Source: CALBPI01 sp038531945
GTDB taxonomy: Bacteria > Pseudomonadota > Gammaproteobacteria > Steroidobacterales > Woeseiaceae
Reading direction: 5' to 3'
Length of the DNA: 64,000 nucleotides
Assembly: GCA_038531945.1 (NCBI GenBank)
Contig: JBCBBH010000004.1
Coordinates: forward strand, 1 to 64,000
The notes beneath the pieces are model-generated. The model saw only the letters and a list, made by a program, of their open reading frames with translations. It was not told the DNA's origin and made no database searches. This document shows positions 8,147 to 16,524 of the stretch, in pieces. Both the position numbers and the translations under genes were made by a program. Position 1 is the first letter of the stretch, and each line of letters starts with the position of its first letter.

Positions 8147-9310
8147 GTGGATTTCCAACTCACCGAAGAGCAGCAGATGATCCAGTCTGCAGCGAGAGAC
8201 TTCGCGCAAAGCGAAATCGCGCCTATTGCCGCTGAATTTGACGCTTCAGGAGAGTTCCCGAGCAAGACCATCGCGAGTGCAGGTGAACTGGGTTTCATGG
8301 GCATTGAGGTGCCCGAATCGCTCGGCGGTGCCGGCCTTGACGCCGTGGCATACGCGCTGATGATCGAAGAAATTGCTGCCGCGGACGCCGCACATAGCAC
8401 GATTATCTCGGTTAACAACTCTCTGTATGGAACCGGCATTATGCTGTTCGGTACGGACGCGCAGAAAGCCGCGTTTGTAACGCCAGTTGCCACAGGCGAC
8501 GCCATCGGGGCATATGCACTTACAGAACCTCAGTCTGGCTCCGATTCAAGCCACATGCGTTCACAAGCGACGCTCTCGTCAGACGGTGGACACTATGTCA
8601 TCAACGCGAAAAAGTCTTGGATCACATCGGGTCCGGTAGCCCGGTTCCTCGTTCTTTTCGCCATGACGGACCCAGAGGCAGGCGCCCGCGGGGTTACTGC
8701 GTTTTTGATCGATACGCAAAAACCAGGTTTCAGTCGCGGAAAGACCGAACCCAAGCTAGGCATCCGTGCGTCTGCCACCTGTGAAATCGAATTGACCGAT
8801 TACGAATGCCCTGTCGAGCATCGTCTTGGCGATGAGGGTGATGGGTTTAAGATCGCGATGACAGTACTGGACGCGGGTCGCATCGGAATCGCCGCCCAAG
8901 CCGTAGGCATTGCACGCGCCGCATACGAAGCGAGCGTAAGCTACGCTCGAGAACGCGTCGCGTTTGGCAAGCCTATTGGTTCTTTCCAGATGAATCAGGC
9001 GAAGATCGCGGATATGAAAATGCGCCTCGAGGCCGCCCGGCTGCTGACAATGCAGGCGGCCTGGTCGAAAGAAATCGCGTCCACAAACGGCACTCGCAAC
9101 ACCTTGAATGCGAGTATGGCAAAGCTGTATGCGTCCGAAGCTGCAATGTTCATCTCCCACGCGGCCGTCCAGATTCACGGCGGCATGGGTTACAGCAAAG
9201 AGCTGCCGGTAGAGCGATACTTCCGCGATGCGAAGATCACCGAGATATACGAAGGGACTAGCGAAATTCAGCGAATGGTCATCGCTCGCAGCGAGACCGG
9301 TTTACGATAA
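8147..9310 (+). CDS. Acyl-CoA dehydrogenase (short/branched-chain type)
   Basis: 387 residues from GTG 8147. That start is chosen because AAAGGGAG ends about 6 bases before it and it gives the classical N-terminus DFQLTEEQQMIQ; a TTG 21 bases upstream has no site. Family marks are AYALTEPQSGSDSS (FAD/substrate loop), KSWITSG, the catalytic-base region HGGMGYSKELPVERYFRDAKITEIYEGTSE near residues 345-375 with its Glu, and the C-terminal IQRMVIAR. It oxidises acyl-CoA to enoyl-CoA and passes electrons to ETF, whose genes lie 1.4 kb away. The layout resembles butyryl/isobutyryl-type enzymes, but chain-length preference is not readable. Confidence 0.93.
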   Translation: MDFQLTEEQQMIQSAARDFAQSEIAPIAAEFDASGEFPSKTIASAGELGFMGIEVPESLGGAGLDAVAYALMIEEIAAADAAHSTIISVNNSLYGTGIMLFGTDAQKAAFVTPVATGDAIGAYALTEPQSGSDSSHMRSQATLSSDGGHYVINAKKSWITSGPVARFLVLFAMTDPEAGARGVTAFLIDTQKPGFSRGKTEPKLGIRASATCEIELTDYECPVEHRLGDEGDGFKIAMTVLDAGRIGIAAQAVGIARAAYEASVSYARERVAFGKPIGSFQMNQAKIADMKMRLEAARLLTMQAAWSKEIASTNGTRNTLNASMAKLYASEAAMFISHAAVQIHGGMGYSKELPVERYFRDAKITEIYEGTSEIQRMVIARSETGLR

Positions 9311-9371
9311 TTCGCTAGAGTTTTGCGCTATTAATAGTTGATATTTCGAACATTAATAGTGTCCGAACAAC

Positions 9372-9689
9372 TCAGTTTTCGTTGTCCGCAACGTGAACAA
9401 CCAAGCCATCCAACTCGTCTGTGATTTCGATCTGACAGGTTAATCGGCTCGCATCTCGACGCTCGTAGGCTGCGTCGAGCATACTGTCTTCCATGTCATC
9501 CATCGGTGGAAGCTTGTCCTTCCACGTCGCGTCGATATAGGCGTGGCAGGTGGCACAGGCACAAGCGCCACCGCACTCGGCGACAATTCCGTTCACGCCG
9601 TTGTTTACCGCAGCTTCCATGACGGTGTAACCGGTCTCGGCCTCAACCTCTTTGGCCTCGCCATTCTCTATAAACACGATTTTGGGCAT
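9372..9689 (-). CDS. [2Fe-2S] ferredoxin, putidaredoxin/adrenodoxin type
   Basis: 105 residues from ATG 9689, which follows AGGAAAG at good spacing; a longer frame upstream lacks a site. Ligand cysteines follow the adrenodoxin pattern C-x5-C-x2-C in ECGGACACATCHAYI, with the fourth in RLTCQIEIT. An acidic segment (MDDMEDSMLDAAYERRD) gives the usual docking surface. Such ferredoxins feed electrons to cytochrome P450s or other oxygenases, or act in Fe-S assembly; the lack of an hsc/isc neighbourhood leaves the partner open. It is encoded downstream of the TonB-system operon but is separated from it by a terminator hairpin. Confidence 0.9.
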   Translation of the reverse strand: MPKIVFIENGEAKEVEAETGYTVMEAAVNNGVNGIVAECGGACACATCHAYIDATWKDKLPPMDDMEDSMLDAAYERRDASRLTCQIEITDELDGLVVHVADNEN

Positions 9690-9725
9690 CGTCTTTCCTG
9701 CTATTCGTTGGTCTGAAACGTAAAC

Positions 9726-9753
9726 AGGGCGACACCCGGAAAGGTGTCGCCCT
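9726..9753 (-). terminator. Terminator hairpin after the TonB-system operon
   Basis: A perfect 11-bp stem (AGGGCGACACC / GGTGTCGCCCT) with a 6-base loop lies between the TPR gene stop and the ferredoxin start. The U-tract on the minus strand is short (GUUUA), so efficiency is uncertain. Confidence 0.6.
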
Positions 9754-9773
9754 GCCAAACTTTTTGGCCGAGA

Positions 9774-11150
9774 CTAGGAACTAACGCTAGCGGCTGCTTC
9801 CGCCTCCGGTGCCTCTTCCTCCGCCGCATCCTGCTGCGCTTCCTCACGCTGCTCGCGGAGTCGACGACGAGCTTGGCGAAGCGCGTCCAACCGCTCAAGA
9901 TCTGCCTCAATCACGCGAATCCACTGACGAGCCAGGCTCTTGCTGCGGTCCGAAGAGCCGTTCACGATCCGCTGGAACTCGGTGCGAGAGTCTGTCAGTT
10001 TGTCCTGGTTGTACAGGCACATCCCGATGGTGACCCGAACGTCATTCGGCTGTCTTAAACCGCCCTTCTGAAGTGCGCTGCGGCCGGCCGAAACACAGTC
10101 GCCATAGGCCTCGGTGTTGAGGTAGGCAATGGCAAGACCTGCACCTAGGTCACCGTCGTCCGACAGCCTTGCTGCCTCGCGGAGTGCTGGAATCGACTTC
10201 TCGTCGTCTTTGGCCAACTGCCACGCCTGCGATAGGAGTCGGTAGTTTTTGGTGTTCTTACTGACCGTTCCTGCTTCCATGCCGGCTTCGAGGACCTTCG
10301 CCGCTTTAAACGGCACGTCACCCTGCAAATACAGCTGCGCCATGGTGACGATTTCGCCCTCGGTGGTCAGTAAGTTGTCTGTGTACGCGGCCTCGTAAAC
10401 CGCAAGCATGTTTTTCTCGTCTTCAAGCTCAGAGAAAATGCCGGCCAGTTGCAACCAATAGGTTTTCTTCGGCCACCCGGCCGCGAGAATCTTCAACGTA
10501 TCGCGGACGCAATTGAACTGCTGCAGCTGGTAGCACGCGTAGTACTTCAGGTTGTACCACTCTTCCTTTGGCGCGATGTTCCGCTCGCCTGCTTCCGCGA
10601 TAGCGGAGTCGATCGGCGAAATCATTTTGCTGAACTGCTCGGTCTGCGCATACGACTGCGCCAGCAGAATATAGGGATCCGGAGCTGGGTTCGTTGCGGT
10701 CTGGAACCAACGTGTCAGATACTCGATCGTCTTCGCAAAATTCTCTTGCTGAGCGTAGAGCTGCGCCAACGTGTAAATCGTTTGATTGACCTGACCCGGC
10801 TCCATGTTAGGAATCGTGATCATCTGCTCGTAAGCGCGGATCGCGGCATTGTTGTTACCGCGGCTGTACTCCAGGAACCCTTTGAAGTTCAGAACATTAC
10901 CGCGTTCGAAGTCAGACAACTCATCCGCCAACAAAGCGTCGACGATACGGGCGGCCGAGTTCAGGTCGTCTGCATCGATCGCCTCTTGCGCCTTGGTCAG
11001 CTCATCATAGACGCCTTTCGACAGGGCTTCCGCTCGCCGAGTCTCGCGACGCGGCTGCTCTTCGTCATCCTGCGCCACCGCCATCGATGGCATTCCGCCG
11101 AGTAACAAGCCGGCGATAATCGCCAGCGCTGGAACCTTCAGATATCTCAT
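9774..11150 (-). CDS. Periplasmic TPR protein of TonB-type transport system
   Basis: 458 residues with a signal peptide (hydrophobic residues about 5-24, cut after AVAQ). Tetratricopeptide-like helical repeats follow (for example FKGFLEYSRGNNNAAIRAYEQM, LAQSYAQTEQFSKMISPIDSAI, LAIAYLNTEAYGDCVSAGRSAL), then a charged coiled coil rich in Arg/Glu/Ala and an acidic tail. The start overlaps the tonB stop by four bases. TPR proteins at the end of ExbB-ExbD-TonB operons are known accessory factors for the TonB2-like systems of gammaproteobacteria and are thought to act in the periplasm on TonB or its receptors. The substrate of this system is unknown. Confidence 0.82.
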   Translation of the reverse strand: MRYLKVPALAIIAGLLLGGMPSMAVAQDDEEQPRRETRRAEALSKGVYDELTKAQEAIDADDLNSAARIVDALLADELSDFERGNVLNFKGFLEYSRGNNNAAIRAYEQMITIPNMEPGQVNQTIYTLAQLYAQQENFAKTIEYLTRWFQTATNPAPDPYILLAQSYAQTEQFSKMISPIDSAIAEAGERNIAPKEEWYNLKYYACYQLQQFNCVRDTLKILAAGWPKKTYWLQLAGIFSELEDEKNMLAVYEAAYTDNLLTTEGEIVTMAQLYLQGDVPFKAAKVLEAGMEAGTVSKNTKNYRLLSQAWQLAKDDEKSIPALREAARLSDDGDLGAGLAIAYLNTEAYGDCVSAGRSALQKGGLRQPNDVRVTIGMCLYNQDKLTDSRTEFQRIVNGSSDRSKSLARQWIRVIEADLERLDALRQARRRLREQREEAQQDAAEEEAPEAEAAASVSS

Positions 11151-11749
11151 TGCTGCATCTCAAATGTCAGTCGCGTCTCCACCCCTGGGGTCGCGACGGG
11201 CTTGCCATCCACTACTTTGGGCTTGTACTTCCACCCCAATACGGCTTTGATCGCCGAACGTTCAAACAGACGACTCGTAGAGAACGTCACGACCGGATTT
11301 TCCACAGCACCTGCGGAGTTCACCGTGAACATCAGATCCACATAACCCTCAAGGCCGCGCTGTGCAGCGCGCTGAGGATATTGTGGCGGGACGCGGACAA
11401 TCGGCAAGTATTCACCGTCGGCAACTGCCAATGCACCCGGACCTGCGATATTGGTCGACGTGCTGATGGTTGGCGCACGAACGCCAATTGCACCCACGTC
11501 TGGGTTCACGTTGTCGCTGGGTGGCGGCGGAACATCCGGCGGCGGAGTCTCCGGCTTCGGTGGCTTCTTCGGCTTACGCTCAATCCGATTTACCGTTTCC
11601 TGCTCAGGTACTCGCACGAAGTCGAGGACGAGACGGTCGCGCGGATCCGACAGCGCTGTTTCGCCGCTTTCGATGAGAAAGTTCATCAAAAACAGCAGGA
11701 ATGTCGTGATCAATGCACCACTGACAATTCCGATGATGTATCTGGCCAT
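11147..11749 (-). CDS. tonB: TonB family energy transducer
   Basis: 200 residues. One N-terminal membrane anchor (about residues 4-26, IIGIVSGALITTFLLFLMNF) is followed by a Lys/Pro-rich spacer (KPKKPPKPETPPPDVPPPP, ~59-77). The C-terminal TonB fold (~115-200) has YPQRAAQRGLEGYVDLMFTV and SAIKAVLGWKYKPKVVDGKPV, as in the short TonB2 proteins. It spans the periplasm and couples the ExbB/ExbD proton channel to outer-membrane receptors. It overlaps the TPR gene by four bases and follows exbD by 47. No TonB-dependent receptor gene lies in the window. Confidence 0.93.
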   Translation of the reverse strand: MARYIIGIVSGALITTFLLFLMNFLIESGETALSDPRDRLVLDFVRVPEQETVNRIERKPKKPPKPETPPPDVPPPPSDNVNPDVGAIGVRAPTISTSTNIAGPGALAVADGEYLPIVRVPPQYPQRAAQRGLEGYVDLMFTVNSAGAVENPVVTFSTSRLFERSAIKAVLGWKYKPKVVDGKPVATPGVETRLTFEMQQ

Positions 11750-11796
11750 TAGTACGCCTCCTGTGCCGAAGCACTCTCGACTGCCACGCCGACGAT

Positions 11797-12204
11797 TTAG
11801 TTGTTAGCCGCCAGAGACACGTTGTCAACGCCAGCGGCACGGGCCGCATCCATGACGATGACCAAGGTCTCATTGTTGGACTTCTTGTCGGCCTGAATAA
11901 CGACCGACCCTTTTGGATTCTCCGCGTGCAAACGTTCGATATTCGCGCGAACGGCACGAGGGTCGATCCGTCGACGGTCCATCCAGATCTGGTTGTTCTC
12001 ACCGATTGCGATCAAAATGTTCGCATCGTCGACCACGTTGGCGGTGGGCGCGTCTGGTCGGTTGACATCGAGTCCGGACTCTTTGATAAACGAGGCGGTA
12101 ACGATAAAGAAAATCAACATGATGAATACGACGTCGAGCATCGGCGTCAGGTTGATTTCATTGTCTTCCTCAGAAGCGGCTGCAGGTCCCATTGCTCTTC
12201 GCAT
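11797..12204 (-). CDS. exbD: Biopolymer transport protein ExbD
   Basis: 135 residues. After a short cytoplasmic start, the single membrane helix (NLTPMLDVVFIMLIFFIVTAS, about 19-39) carries the Asp of MLDVVFIMLIFF that is essential for proton-driven function in ExbD/TolR. The periplasmic domain ends with KKSNNETLVIVMDAARAAGVDNVSLA, typical of the family. The gene lies 12 bases after exbB, so the two channel subunits are co-expressed. Confidence 0.95.
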   Translation of the reverse strand: MRRAMGPAAASEEDNEINLTPMLDVVFIMLIFFIVTASFIKESGLDVNRPDAPTANVVDDANILIAIGENNQIWMDRRRIDPRAVRANIERLHAENPKGSVVIQADKKSNNETLVIVMDAARAAGVDNVSLAANN

Positions 12205-12216
12205 GTCGCTTTCTCC

Positions 12217-12744
12217 TTAGTGATCCATAGTGAGCGAGTCTTCCAAAAGGCCGACTTCGCGTTCTGATTTACGGGTGAGAATGGTAATCAGCAGGACGCC
12301 AGACAACGCACCGACCATTCCGGCCATCGTCGGGATGGTCGCTGATGACACGCCCTCGGCCATCGATCGGATGTTGCCGGAGCCCGCGAGCGCCATAACT
12401 TCAAATACCCGGATCATCCCGGTCACCGTACCCATCAAACCCAGGAGCGGACAAAGGGCCACGAGTGTCTGAATCAAGTTCAGCCATTGCTCGCTTTCCT
12501 GTTCCACTTCTGAAATCAGCTTTGTACGGACCTGATGGGCGGCCCAGGAGGTCCGCTCCTGCCGTGCTTCCCATTTCTCCCGGACTGCCGCTTTCAATTG
12601 TGGGAGACGGAGCCGATAAAACAGCATCCGCTCCACAATCAGCAGCCACATCACGAAGATCGTGAGTGCGATCCAGATGAGCAGAGGCCCACCTGCTTCC
12701 ATGAAGTCCCGGGTTGACAAGAATTGGTCTTCTAACCAACGCAT
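12217..12744 (-). CDS. exbB: MotA/TolQ/ExbB proton channel protein (short ExbB)
   Basis: 175 residues with three membrane segments (about 20-42, 90-115 and 135-158). The family signature is ALCPLLGLMGTVTGMIRVFEVMA, followed by SATIPTMAGMVGALSGVLLITIL. It is the compact ExbB2-like paralogue next to a longer ExbB/TtpC-like protein, the arrangement seen in TonB2 clusters. It is an inner-membrane channel subunit with ExbD. Confidence 0.93.
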   Translation of the reverse strand: MRWLEDQFLSTRDFMEAGGPLLIWIALTIFVMWLLIVERMLFYRLRLPQLKAAVREKWEARQERTSWAAHQVRTKLISEVEQESEQWLNLIQTLVALCPLLGLMGTVTGMIRVFEVMALAGSGNIRSMAEGVSSATIPTMAGMVGALSGVLLITILTRKSEREVGLLEDSLTMDH

Positions 12745-12755
12745 GGTAGACCCTC

Positions 12756-14138
12756 TTAGTTGCCGCCGTACGACGCTTCGGAGTGCTCAGCGATCAGCCC
12801 AGCACTCTGTTCCTGGAGAATACCCAGCAAGCGCGTGGCCCGTCCAGACAATACGGTGTGCAGGAGTACCATCGGGATGGCGACGACCAGACCCAAAACG
12901 GTGGTCATCAAGGCCTGCGAGATACCGCCAGCCATGAGCTTCGGATCGCCGGCACCGTACAGAGTGATGACCTGGAAGGTCTTGATCATACCTGTCACTG
13001 TTCCGAGAAGGCCCGCGAGCGGCGCCACCACCGAGATCACTTTCACCAGAAGCAAACCGCGCTGAATTTTCGGCACTTCTTTTAAGACCGCCTCGTTCAG
13101 CTTGAGTTCCAGCGTTTCGGTATCGACCGATTTATTGCTCGTGTAGGCACGAAGCACCCGACCCAACGCGTTGTCGTCTCTCGGGTTGGCAACGTCCTTA
13201 AGCTGGCTCGACACTTTGGCACTCGCCGTGGTCAAGCTGAACAGCAGGAACAGCGCGATCAACAGGCCAACCACGCCAAGCGCGATGATGCAGTAACCGA
13301 CGATACCGCCGTCGGCAATCCGGTCACCGATCGACTTCGACTGAACCAGAGTTGCCAATACTGCACCGCGAGTCGGGTCGATACCGGCTACTACGGTTTC
13401 ACCCGAGCTGGCGTTTGCCAGGTCAGAGGTCGAGCCCGTGAAACGGCCCTGTGGCTGGCGCGGCAGACCGACCAGGACCGGCTTACCGTCAATCACGTTG
13501 AACTGCAGGTAGCGTCCCGGTGCAACGACGTTGAAGTTACCGATCCGAATGACTTCAGCGGTTTCCACCTGGTTGTCAGCCGTGACAATCTCGCTGGAGA
13601 ACTTGGCAATCTTGCCGGACTCGATGATTTCGCGTTGCAGCTCTTCCCACAACCGCTCAATCTCTTCAATTTCGGCCAGTTCCGTTGAACTCGCCATTTT
13701 GGCGCCGAGCTCTACAAGGAAGTCCTCTCGATCCGGGTATTGCAGATTGGTCAGCGAGCTGGACAGTGTACCTTGCAGGTCCCCAGCGCTCTGTTGCAAT
13801 ACACCGAACAACTCTTTCAGCTCGCCCAGACGTTCTGTGAGTTCCGCTTCCTTGATGGCGAGCTGCTCGTTATTCGCTTCGAACTGTGCTTCCAGTCGGC
13901 TACCCAGCGCTTCCGCATTCGCGCGCTCCTGGCGTGCCTGCGTCAGCAGTGCTTGTTGCTCTGACTGCCGGCTTTGGAACTCAGCCTCGCGGCGACGTGC
14001 CTCCGCAGTATCAGCGGTTTGGCCGCGTTCGATTTGTCTTAGCAACTCACTAAGTGAAGAAGCATCCTGAGCCGGTGCGGCTGCCGACAAGCTCAATGCA
14101 GCCGCTGCACCGAAAATAATAGTTTTAATCGTTCTCAT
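12756..14138 (-). CDS. TtpC-like long MotA/TolQ/ExbB protein with coiled-coil N-terminus
   Basis: 460 residues. A signal-type hydrophobic start (about 5-22, cut near AAPAQD) leads into a long charged coiled coil (~30-115). A periplasmic domain follows, then a C-terminal MotA/TolQ/ExbB channel domain (~270-450) with VVAPLAGLLGTVTGMIKTFQVIT and ISQALMTTVLGLVVAIPMVLLHTVL. TtpC proteins are known to be required for TonB2-type transport and to link the channel with the periplasmic partners. The gene lies 6 bases after the DUF3450 gene and 11 before exbB. Confidence 0.88.
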   Translation of the reverse strand: MRTIKTIIFGAAAALSLSAAAPAQDASSLSELLRQIERGQTADTAEARRREAEFQSRQSEQQALLTQARQERANAEALGSRLEAQFEANNEQLAIKEAELTERLGELKELFGVLQQSAGDLQGTLSSSLTNLQYPDREDFLVELGAKMASSTELAEIEEIERLWEELQREIIESGKIAKFSSEIVTADNQVETAEVIRIGNFNVVAPGRYLQFNVIDGKPVLVGLPRQPQGRFTGSTSDLANASSGETVVAGIDPTRGAVLATLVQSKSIGDRIADGGIVGYCIIALGVVGLLIALFLLFSLTTASAKVSSQLKDVANPRDDNALGRVLRAYTSNKSVDTETLELKLNEAVLKEVPKIQRGLLLVKVISVVAPLAGLLGTVTGMIKTFQVITLYGAGDPKLMAGGISQALMTTVLGLVVAIPMVLLHTVLSGRATRLLGILQEQSAGLIAEHSEASYGGN

Positions 14139-14144
14139 CGTGCC

Positions 14145-14915
14145 TTACTCCGCGACCGTTACCGGCACCAGAAGCAATTCTGGCGCGATTTGCTGTTTCG
14201 CCACCTCGAGACCCTTCTTAACCTCGGCTCGGTAGCTGTTGTCGATTTCGAATGCGCGTGACGTTGGGTTGTACCGCCCTGTCACACTCTGGTCCGGTGT
14301 CTGGAACAAAAGCGCAATACGGCCGATGCGGAGGAAATCAACTTTGAGTGTCTGGTCGCCGATGTCAATCACGCCTTCGTAGAAAGACAGATCGCGGCCG
14401 TAGCTGACCTCGATTTCGTAGGCTTCCAACGCCTTCCGAAATTTCTCGGCAGTCGACACGTTCGGATCATCGATAATCGACTTGAGGGTTTCGAGTCGGT
14501 TCGAACGCTCCTCGGCGAGGAACGGTGTATCGAGGGCAATCAGCTCCCCGAGACGATCGTTCATGCGCGTGATCAGCGGCAGGATCTGGCGGTTCACGAC
14601 CAAAGCCCGCTCCATGGAGTTCTCAATCTGCGCTAACTGCTGCAGTTGCGAGTCAACCTGCGCCTGCAGCAACTGGTTGTAGATGTTCAGACCATCCGTT
14701 TCTTTTGTCACTGCGCGATATTCATCCGTGATGGTGCGTGTCTGACTGACGATACGCTCCACGCGCTGTTGCGACTGAACCTGACGTTCCAGCCGGTTGT
14801 TCTCGGCACGCAGCACTGAGTCGACGCTCTGTGCAAACACTGGTGCTGCCAGCACCATGCCTGCGACAGACGCCACAACGACGCTTGCGCGTTTTCCGAT
14901 TTCAAACGGTCTCAT
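14145..14915 (-). CDS. DUF3450 periplasmic coiled-coil protein
   Basis: 256 residues with a signal peptide (VVVASVAGMVLAAPVFAQ, about 12-29), a long coiled coil rich in Gln/Arg/Glu (~35-110) and a beta-rich C-terminal part (DLSFYEGVIDIGDQTLKVDFLRIGRIALLFQTPDQ). This architecture is DUF3450, always found first in DUF3450-TtpC-ExbB-ExbD-TonB-TPR operons. It probably acts as a periplasmic partner of the TtpC-like protein. It opens the operon; a 15-base palindrome about 53 bases upstream may be an operator. Confidence 0.87.
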   Translation of the reverse strand: MRPFEIGKRASVVVASVAGMVLAAPVFAQSVDSVLRAENNRLERQVQSQQRVERIVSQTRTITDEYRAVTKETDGLNIYNQLLQAQVDSQLQQLAQIENSMERALVVNRQILPLITRMNDRLGELIALDTPFLAEERSNRLETLKSIIDDPNVSTAEKFRKALEAYEIEVSYGRDLSFYEGVIDIGDQTLKVDFLRIGRIALLFQTPDQSVTGRYNPTSRAFEIDNSYRAEVKKGLEVAKQQIAPELLLVPVTVAE

Positions 14916-14967
14916 GAGTACTCCTCATCCATCGTTATTGTCTTAAACCAAAGGGAGTACGAACCGC

Positions 14968-14982
14968 GCATACAAAGTATGC
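14968..14982. promoter_or_regulatory. Palindrome upstream of the TonB-system operon
   Basis: GCATAC-AAA-GTATGC is a perfect inverted repeat 53 bases before the DUF3450 start, in the otherwise gene-free 14916-15185 interval. It fits a dimeric repressor site. It does not resemble the 19-base Fur box. The regulator is unknown. Confidence 0.3.
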
Positions 14983-15185
14983 TCGTGACATAAAATCTCG
15001 AATGCCACTCGGTGTTCCCCCAAATTAATCGTGAGGTAGGCGCGTTATGCCCCTCCCCCAGGTTCTCCAGCGCAGCTACCCTCCTGCCTGCGCTCGTTGG
15101 CGGAGAATACCACAGCGTGATGATCTCGCCAGTGCGAATTTGACCCTGCTAGTTGCGTCTGAAACCGGCTCCCGCAAACGGTTCA

Positions 15186-16403
15186 TTACGCCCGCGTCGC
15201 TCGCTGCGCGCCCAACTCAAGCTTCGCAATAGATACGCGATGCACCTCGTCAGGCCCATCTGCAAGCCGCAGTGTGCGGGACATCGCCCACGCATAAGCC
15301 AACATAAAGTCCTGCGACACGCCGCCACCCCCGTGACATTGTATCGCCCGGTCGATCACTCGCAATGCCATGCTCGGCGCGACAACTTTAATCATCGCGA
15401 TATGCGACCGCGCGACCTTATTGCCGACTTTGTCCATCATATCGGCAGCTTTCAGCGTCAGGAGTCTCGCTTGCTCGATATCGATCCGCGAGTCAGCGAT
15501 GGCTTCGCGAACCACGCCCTGTTGCGATAATGGCCTGCCAAACGCGACTCGCTCGTCCACACGCTTACACATCGCCTCAAGTGCACGCTCGGCCAAACCA
15601 ATAAGGCGCATACAATGATGAATGCGCCCGGGCCCAAGTCGGCCTTGCGCGATCTCGAAGCCGCGACCCTCGCCAAGCAGGAGGTTTTCCTGCGGCACAC
15701 GGACGTTCTCAAACAACACCTCGGCATGCCCATGTGGCGCATCGTCATATCCAAATACGCCAAGCGGTCGCAGCACTTTAACGCCTGGTGTTTCCATCGG
15801 TACCAGGATCATCGACTGCTGAACATGTCTTTCAGCGTCCGGATCGGTCTTGCCCATCAAGATCAGAATCTTGCATCGAGGATCCATCGCGCCGCTGGTC
15901 CACCATTTGCGACCGTTGATCACGTACTCGTTGCCATCTTTGACGATCGCACACGCTATGTTCGTCGCATCCGACGAGGCCACCTCGGGTTCGGTCATCG
16001 CAAACGCCGAACGAATATCACCGTTCAGCAGGGGCTCTAGCCACTGGGCTTTGTGCGCATCTGTCCCGTAGCGCTCAAGCACTTCCATGTTGCCCGTGTC
16101 CGGCGCAGCGCAATTAAAAACCTCCGGAGCAATTGGCGAACGGCCCATGATCTCGCACAACGGCGCGTACTCGAGGTTCGTCAAGCCGGCTCCGCGATGA
16201 CTTTCAGGCAGGAATAGATTCCACAGACCTGCGGACTTCGCTTTGTCCTTCAACGACTCCATGATGGGCGGAATCGTCCACCGATCATCAGCGTTTTCAA
16301 TAAAGTCATGGTAGGTCGACTCGTTCGGATAAATGTGTTCATCCATGAACGCCAGAACTCTTTGGCGTAGACGCTCAACCTTGTCGGTGTAATCGAAGTT
16401 CAT
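15186..16403 (-). CDS. Acyl-CoA dehydrogenase family protein (ACAD10/11-like)
   Basis: 405 residues from ATG 16403, chosen because it gives the usual start (NFDYTDKVERLRQRVLAFMDEHIYPNE); an upstream in-frame ATG would add 18 unsupported residues. Signatures are AFAMTEPEVASSDATNI, GRKWWTSGAMDPRCKI, the Gly-rich CHGGGGVSQDFMLAYAW near the C-terminus, and LADGPDEVHRVSIAKLEL. The WWTSGAMDPRC and GPDEVHR forms are those of the larger ACAD10/ACAD11-like bacterial enzymes, which often act on long or 4-hydroxy acyl-CoAs. Electrons would go to EtfAB. It is divergent from a quinone oxidoreductase-like gene. Confidence 0.9.
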   Translation of the reverse strand: MNFDYTDKVERLRQRVLAFMDEHIYPNESTYHDFIENADDRWTIPPIMESLKDKAKSAGLWNLFLPESHRGAGLTNLEYAPLCEIMGRSPIAPEVFNCAAPDTGNMEVLERYGTDAHKAQWLEPLLNGDIRSAFAMTEPEVASSDATNIACAIVKDGNEYVINGRKWWTSGAMDPRCKILILMGKTDPDAERHVQQSMILVPMETPGVKVLRPLGVFGYDDAPHGHAEVLFENVRVPQENLLLGEGRGFEIAQGRLGPGRIHHCMRLIGLAERALEAMCKRVDERVAFGRPLSQQGVVREAIADSRIDIEQARLLTLKAADMMDKVGNKVARSHIAMIKVVAPSMALRVIDRAIQCHGGGGVSQDFMLAYAWAMSRTLRLADGPDEVHRVSIAKLELGAQRATRA

Positions 16404-16524
16404 AGTTTGCTGTCCCCAAAATGAACGACCGGAGGATACTGAAGCCTTCCGTATCACGCCACCGGTTGTTTAAGTACCCGACCAGGTAATAAGCTTCCGA
16501 CAGTTTCAACATGGGGTACGGAAC

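Noticed and set aside
10449..11105. 218-residue plus-strand frame opposite the TPR gene
   Set aside because: Long antisense frames are common here because of the codon usage; no domain and no start signals.
13531..14070. 179-residue Ser-rich frame opposite the TtpC-like gene
   Set aside because: Low-complexity Ser/Arg composition is the mirror of the coiled coil on the other strand.
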